64,000 bases of DNA, from contig OZ024734.1 in the NCBI GenBank assembly GCA_964016875.1, positions 56,251,496-56,315,495 of the forward strand, read 5' to 3'. Below the pieces are notes generated by a model, which was not told the origin of the DNA, searched no databases, and saw only the letters and a list, made by a program, of their open reading frames with translations. The position numbers and the translations under genes are program-made. Shown piece after piece: positions 57,748 to 64,000 of the stretch. Every line of letters starts with the position of its first letter. Position 1 is the stretch's first letter. The DNA is from Fallopia convolvulus (lineage: Eukaryota > Streptophyta > Magnoliopsida > Caryophyllales > Polygonaceae).

Positions 57748-60207
57748 TGTAAGGTTCGAGTCCGTTTCCTTGGGTTGCAAGCAATCGAGTTCTTGACCCG
57801 TAATTAACCGTTTTAGTAATCCGTTTGAAAACACCTATCTATTTTAGAAGTTACAAGTTACCCGTAGATTATAATTATTTATTCACCAAATTTTATTTTT
57901 GGTTATATGCTAAGCTCTATTTTTTTTTGGTTACGTACATGTATATATTGCTAAGAAGAAGCTTGTCGAACTTAATTAAAATAAAATAACGTTTTCTAAC
58001 CTAATTGCTTCCACCGATCAAAGTTTATATGCTAATCCCTCATCTTTATTTAAAAAAAAAAAAATCTTTACCGTAACAACTTCTATCTTGAACCAGTGAA
58101 TAATTAACCTTATATTTATAATGAAACCAAGTTGTGAGAAACCATCGTTATCCCAATTCATTCACGCTCGCTCTCAACTTCCGGATTCTCGCGTTCTTCT
58201 CCGGCAAAACAACACACAAGTGTGCCGGGATCGCTTGCCGTCATTCCGTCCGTGAATTAGTATTCTCCGGTGAATCTGGTGGGATCATTGAATCTGAAAA
58301 TCGCAAGCTCGGAGTCCACGATCGTGATATCGCCGAGCAAGCGGGATCTTTCCTTTCGTCACCGGCAACAACAACTTGGGTCTCCATCACGATCGGCGTC
58401 CCATCTTTCCCCTCCATTGCCGACGATTTCGGAAGCTTTTCCCAACACTCATTCTCGTTTGCCGGTAACTATTCCGACCCTTCCTCTCGTGCCTGTTTTA
58501 ATTCCTCCATTTTGTTCGGGTGTCGGGTCTTGGTTGTAGGTGGTGGAATAGAATGGGCATAGGGAGGCGGTCCAGCCTTTGCCATTGACTTGGGCATACC
58601 AAGTTTACTTCTGGGCTAGGTGGCCGACGTTGTGACGAGGCGGGTCGGTGTTGTTGATCGGGGTTTTGTTTGAGGTTGGTGAGGGGCTGTGCTGATCGGG
58701 CGCTAGGTTGTATTATCAGGAGTGAGGTGATATTGGCCCTTCTTTTGGATCAAACTGTGGTGTGCATATGAAGTTGAAAATTATGGGTGAGGGCTTGTAA
58801 CCAAGGGAGTGGCTTTCGTTTGAAACTAATAATAATACTAAATAAAAATCAGAACTATAGGTTGGGTTTTATTAAGTTAATAGTATGTTATAGTTTTAAC
58901 AATGGGTTGATCTGGGGGGTAGCTTAGAGATTAAGGGGTCAAGTTGTTGTGTTTTGTTTTATTTTTCGTGAGTTCACCATGTGGTCTTAGATAGTTAATT
59001 AAGAATTAGGGTGGTGGTGTCTATCAGTAATCGAGTGGGGTATTTTGTTTAAAAACTCTAATTGTACTCTTTTCCTCTATATAATAAGGAACCCCCGTTC
59101 GCTTGGACTTTTAGCTTTTCGCGACCACTAGCAAATCCTTCATTCTTCAGGTAAGTCGTTTTTCGACTTGCTCGGTTCTTCTCTACCTTGTTAGATTGCA
59201 TATCGTTATTGTAGGGCGGGTTTTGGAAACTAGTCCCGAATACCTTTTAAATTGTTTTGAACTCCTTGTGTGTTGTGTGCGTTAATGATTTTAAATGAGT
59301 TTTATCGGAAAATATTTTGGAACGTTTTCTCTGTGTTGGTACCGTTTCCGACACGGCCCATCGTAGCTGGTGTTGAGGAAGAGTTGGCTACGTTGACCCG
59401 TGTGACTGGGAAAATCGTGCCCCTTCAAAACGAAAATTATTATCTGTGTGTTTTTGGCAAGTGCTCCAGTGGAGGCTTAGCCAGGGGTTAGAAGGGAGAT
59501 TGTGAAGTGGAGTGGGAGGGCCTGCCTCTGCACTCGGCGCGGTGATGAGCGCCTTGGAAGACGGATTGTGGACAAAGGAAGAATTGCATTGCTGTGTGAT
59601 TGTGATTGTAAATGCGTATGTGACTTGTGTGACTGATATAACTAATTTAGGTATTGGCCTTTAGAGTTATGATTGCGATTGTGGATTTGTATGCTGACTT
59701 TAGATAAATGGTTTCAAAGCGTTCTACAGTTTCCGTATTCTTTCTAGCTTGGTAGATTAGACGCTGACCCTTCGGGGAATATTTTTCAGTTCCAGGTATG
59801 AATCAGGGAGCCGTGCAGGAACCGAGGCCAGATGGCGGGCCGGAGTGATAAAGAGCGCGTGTCATAGTGGGATGGGATTATTTTTACGATAGTTTAGTTG
59901 TGTTATTTTTAGGATGTTATTTTTATTAATATGTTAGAGTTGGTATTATGACTTATCTTCTGTTTTCGTCGAATGATTTTATTGTTGGTGATGATTCGTC
60001 AGATTCAGGATATTTATAATTAGGTTTTCGGGAATTCATGCATAACTACGTTTTCTATATTTTTATAAAAGAAAGGTTGGATGTTTTTATTTTGTTTTCT
60101 CGACGTGCCCGCGTTGCAAGATCCTAAAGTGTAGTTGTCAACCTATTTAATAGTACCTAGTAAGGTCTATTCCCCAGTAGCGCCTCGACGGAAGTCGGGG
60201 TGTTACA
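57748..60207 (+). mobile_element. Solo LTR (2460 bp), long-LTR family
   Basis: TGTAAGGTTCGAGTCC...GGGGTGTTACA with perfect duplication ATGGT (57743-57747, 60208-60212). A TATA-like CTCTATATAATAAGG is near 59080. The leader ends in CTTCAG/GTAAGTCG, and downstream sequence nearly matches 36690-37738. The 5' half, including a GC-rich island at 58130-58560, differs from the 35187 copy. It splits a gypsy gag. Confidence 0.94.
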
Positions 60208-60212
60208 ATGGT

Positions 60213-60673
60213 CCATATGTGCATCAACTCTTACAATGATGCAATTTTCTGCAGGTTTTCTCTACCACCCTAGAAAAGGAGGCCCTAACCTAGTTCATTA
60301 GTCTTCGCCTCGGGACGATCGCGTTGTTCAGGCACCTGGCGGAGGTATCCGTGGCCCACTTCAATGGGGCGAGGAAGTGTAAGAAGAACATGCGCGACCT
60401 CAAAGGGATCAAGCAGGCTGAAGACGAGGCACTCGACATTTTCTTCACAAGATTCATCACCATTGCGGCAAAAATAATCCATATGGAGGACATATCGGAA
60501 CGAGACGTGTTCACGAGCAACTTTACTCGCGGGTCGTTTAAAACTTATATCTTCAAGAAATCATCGAAGATGTCTGTGCGTTGGTCACCAAGGAGGTGTA
60601 CACCGAAGAGGAATCATATCAAATCCTGTGGGCCAAGGGCAAGGATCGTGCCAACACTGCAACACAAGACAAG
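60213..60673 (+). pseudogene. gag: Ty3/gypsy gag fragment
   Basis: A capsid-type sequence with TTLEKEALTWFISLRLGTI (a frame break near 60300), then LFRHLAEVSVAHFNGARKCK, KNMRDLKGIKQAEDEALD and FFTRFITIAAKI. These match the conserved middle of gypsy gag. It continues the element interrupted at 57747 and is lost beyond about 60600, where the frame changes and an antisense LTR begins. Confidence 0.85.
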
Positions 60674-62160
60674 TTGATGAGGTATTTTTCAGTCGTTATA
60701 CCTATCAAAGAACCTAACTTAACCAAACTTAGTAGAATGGTAAGTAAGGGTCGATCCCACAGAGACTCGTGTAAGTGTGTTTTACTTAAGTACCAAGTAA
60801 CATGATGATTGGGGGTTATGATTGATTTTCTAATCTAAGATGCAAATTAAAACTAAATACGAATGCAAAGATGATTATAACAATATGAGACAAGTGTCTT
60901 CAACTAGTTAAATTTGTTATGATGTTGCTTTGTTGATCATTGATTCTCTTGATTCTAAATTCACTTGAATAATCTATCATGGATTTTGATCCAAACTTCA
61001 GGTTTAGTTGATAGAACTACCACTCTAAAAACCCTGATCATCTGACAACCTAGAAGACCTTTTAGATTTAATTAGACAACAACATAAAGATTCAAGTATC
61101 GATTGAAACAAGCACTTAGAGCAACCAGACATCTAAGTGACATGTGAATTTATTCCCTTCCACAACGGAATAGCCCGACCAGGTATAAACAATTATAGAT
61201 TCTACTTTATCTAACTAATCCCAATCTAGAATTAATCATATTAGTTGTAAATTTACCTATAAATTCTATTAGGTGATCAAGCTAACAAAATCCTAGATAA
61301 GCTTTGATTCAATTAAGCATAGGGAATACAAACTACTCAAGTTTGTTGAGAATCAATCAAACCCCACAACTCATGCAAATCACAACTTCAATTAACTAGT
61401 CAAACAAAAGAGATTTAGCAATGAAAAATTGTATTTAAGAAAACTTACAATAAGGACCAAATGTTGCATCTTGAGAAAACTCTCTAGGAAAGAAACCCTA
61501 GTCAACAAATTGCAATTATAATTTTTTCCAAGAGAGAGAAAAACAAAGAGAGTTTAATCTCACACAACATAAGACTAGCCCAACATGAAGCCCAATAAGT
61601 CGGCAAAACTTCTCAGCAAATGTGAGAGTTTCACATGCTATGGCAAGATAGCTCCCCCTGTGTGCACCGCCTCTGAGTCAGAGGTTCGCCGCTCTCCCAC
61701 CCGCAATTTACCTCCTCCTCTGGGTCCAGGGCAGGGTCCGAGGAGGTGTAGGAATAGTCGGATCGCAAGATGCGGAAACCTTTATTTCAAAAAAAAAAAC
61801 TTCTCACGCGAAGCGCGGGAAAAGTCCATAAAGCTCGGCTGCACAATTTCTCCCTTTTCTCTCTGTTGGAATTGCACGGTTTGGTACATGAAAAGTGCGA
61901 CCGCTCTTTTCATATCCAGCCCGCGCTTTTCCCTTCGGTTCAGGATTTAAGTGACACTTCATAGGTCGTTTTGACCCCCTTCGAGTTGGAATTCGGACTT
62001 GGAGTAAACATATGAATTGTATCTCTTTGAATTAGCTTCCTAATGATACCAAAACCAACTTCATCAGACAACTTTAGCTCCCAATCAAAGCCTTACAAGA
62101 TAGAGGTGTCTAAACAACAACTCCAATACATAACCCAAATTTAAGCGTTCTTTTCCCACA
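60674..62160 (-). repeat. Antisense LTR-like segment
   Basis: Bounded by TGATGAGGTATTTTTC at the left and TTTTCCCACA at the right. On the minus strand it ends ...ACCTCATCA, and the AAGGGTCGATCCCACAGAGA block near 60745 is a common feature near plant LTR ends. The region near 61985-62100 is similar to 32400-32540 of the antisense Athila LTR. A degenerate CGCG palindrome is at about 61804. No coding region. Confidence 0.55.
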
Positions 62161-62167
62161 TCCTCTT

Positions 62168-63204
62168 TGTAACACCCCCTTCCTATCTTGGAGGTATTAC
62201 CGCCAGTGACCCCGATTAAGACTAAATCGAAGCTACCCAAGGCTTTAAACTGACTGAACAAACTAAAAACAAGGTAAATGAAACCATTTAAAAACCTAGC
62301 AAAATTAAGTAAAACTTTACAGCGGAAAAGCACGTAAAAGGTCTTATACAAACCTTAACTTAAAAGAATAAATAAATAGAACAACCTTCTATTTAAACAA
62401 AATCTCCATCAAGTCTTCCTTGAGTTCTTATTTCTGAAACTCAGCTTCGCTTTGAAGTAGTTCAATCATGATCTTCACTCAAATATAGCCATTGGAAACC
62501 TTTCTTCAACTTCTTGAGCTTCAAACATCTGAATCCGCCTCTTGAATCAACTTCCAAGAAGAACCTGACATGTCGTAAACCAACGGTGGACACCAGCCGA
62601 CCATATAAAAGAAAAGAAGATGGACGGGTTAGTCTAATGAAAGACTAGCAAGCGGAGAATCTAACTTGGTTCTTATGGTTGTAACTAAACATATTGGCAT
62701 CCAAATCCGATTAGACTCGGATTATGATCCAATAGTTAGCAGTCTTATAGAGAATAAGAAGGAGATATGCATAATCAAGAGGTAGGACACCACAGCTTGT
62801 GGTTCCTTTACGAAATATGAACAATTGTTGGAAACTCAAATTAATCATATCACATTTTGAAAAGCCTCCATGACTAATCAGATTGACTTAATCAAAGTTT
62901 GATTAAGAATCATTCGTAACCGGGAGCAAGAATGGTTATCGAATAGACTAACCATCCGAGTATATTAATGTGTCTAATGCACTTATCTTATATTACCTAA
63001 CTTTTTACAAAAATGTTGATAACTTTTAATCGACTGAAACCGCCAAGAATCCACATGTACATGGAGACGTCAAGATGAGAGGGATGAAATCCATGATCAT
63101 TGACGAACACCTAGTACCAATTTGCACTAAGCTAGAGTGCATAAACACCTCCTCCAGCGTTGAGTGACGTATGAGTCATGATCCGAATGTTGGGATATGA
63201 TAGT
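62168..63204 (-). mobile_element. LTR fragment, long-LTR family
   Basis: Very similar to the first ~1 kb of the solo LTR at 18982-21848 (TGTAACACCCCCTTCCTA...). It is cut at 63204 by another LTR. In element sense it is the 3' (U5) end. Confidence 0.9.
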
Positions 63205-64000
63205 TGTAACATCCCCAACCAAAATGCATACGTCATTCGAAATTCATATAAGATTAAGAGCATATGCATAACATATTGACATGATATATAGTGAGTTTTT
63301 AAAAGTGATATTTATTTTCTAATTAAGTTTATTATATTTTAAAAAGTTTTTAAATAAAAATTAATTATTAATTATTTTAGGGTAAAGTTTATAGTAAATG
63401 TAATTTAAGGGTGAAAGTTGTGGTTTTTACAAGAGTTGGACTGACTTTAAAACGCCGACTAACTACATGATATATATATATATCATGTTGTTTTTGATCA
63501 TTTTATATGACTTACGTAGATGAAAAACAATTACAGAGAGCTTGTGAATTGAAGAAAAAAAAAGATTTGGTTTTTGCTGGTTTTGAATTTATTTGTTGGA
63601 TCTGATACGAGATTTATTTTTATCGGGTTTTAATTTTGAAGTACAAGCGTGATTCGGTAAGTTTTTAATTAGTAAATGGTTTATCTGGATTTTACTAATT
63701 TTTCCAGATCTAGATCTACAGTTGGTTTTGATTCGAAAATCAGTCGATTTATAGTTCTCAGAGAAAGTTTTCGATATCGGATTTATATTCGGTAAAAGAT
63801 TTCAGAGTAATTTTAGGGTTTTCCTTGTAATGATATTAGGGAGCCCTTTGATCAAGTTTTTCATAAAGGTTTGAACTAGAAAAATGTTCTTCTACATATA
63901 TAGTTTATTGTTGTCAAGTTTTAAAGGATTTGGATATATATGCAAGAAGTTATAATGCATTCTGGCATTTCATTGCATTTGGGGTTAGAGTTTATAAGAG
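63205..64000 (+). mobile_element. LTR fragment, TGTAACATCC family
   Basis: Begins TGTAACATCCCCAACC and matches the 5' ~800 bp of the solo LTR at 16257. It runs off the right window edge. A perfect palindrome CATGATATATATATATATCATG lies near 63467. The candidate target duplication to seek beyond the window is ATAGT. Confidence 0.9.

Overview
This is nuclear DNA from a flowering plant, most likely a eudicot. It holds two intact host genes with canonical GT-AG introns, set in about 50 kb of nested transposable elements. All calls come from reading the sequence; no database search was run.

Host genes. (1) A 15-exon minus-strand gene (2928-11910) encodes a predicted 795-residue TPR + MYND + SET protein of the SMYD4-like class. 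Every splice junction was checked and keeps the frame. (2) A 4-exon plus-strand gene (52777-54863) encodes a 206-residue phytocystatin. It has a papain-inhibiting cystatin domain followed by a C-terminal extension with the legumain-inhibitor SNSL motif.

Layout. 1-2219: LTR fragment, LINE 3' fragment and hAT-like remnant. 2928-11910: the SET gene. 12151-23924: an LTR whose U3 carries a heat-shock-element-like array, split by a complete but pol-less Athila element (12459-23400, target duplication CGCGC, tRNA-Asp primer site). That Athila element is itself invaded by two solo LTRs with perfect target duplications. 23937-26510: gag fragment, then two head-to-tail LTRs, a tRNA-Met primer site and a leader with a hairpin array. 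26881-29428: an antisense intron-bearing gag-like pseudogene and an LTR. 29429-32703: an antisense Athila relative whose LTR contains a 664-bp Helitron. 32744-37835: a minisatellite, palindrome arrays, a plant-mobile-domain pseudogene and a solo LTR. 38211-41328: three hAT-type MITEs and a Stowaway MITE. 42399-49090: a FAR1/MULE transposase pseudogene split by a 5.4-kb inverted-LTR ('foldback') element, itself holding a solo LTR. 49110-51450: SINE-like tandem units, an LTR fragment and a Helitron. 52777-54863: the cystatin gene. 56360-64000: a gypsy LTR and gag fragments, a solo LTR, an antisense LTR-like segment and two further LTR fragments.

Most notable signals. A short GC-rich near-palindrome, CCCGCG-MY-CGCGGG, recurs in about 25 copies. 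It sits in LTRs, leaders, coding sequence and 3' regions of Athila-type elements and a few others. Its central dinucleotide is always M-Y in the sense orientation of the host element, and copies have been gained or lost between the two LTRs of one element. A second, unrelated palindrome (GGCCGTTACGGCC type) forms arrays around the PMD pseudogene. One LTR carries a periodic TTC/GAA array like that of heat-activated retrotransposons. The 43325-48680 element ends in two inverted copies of the same LTR end yet has a clean 5-bp target duplication.
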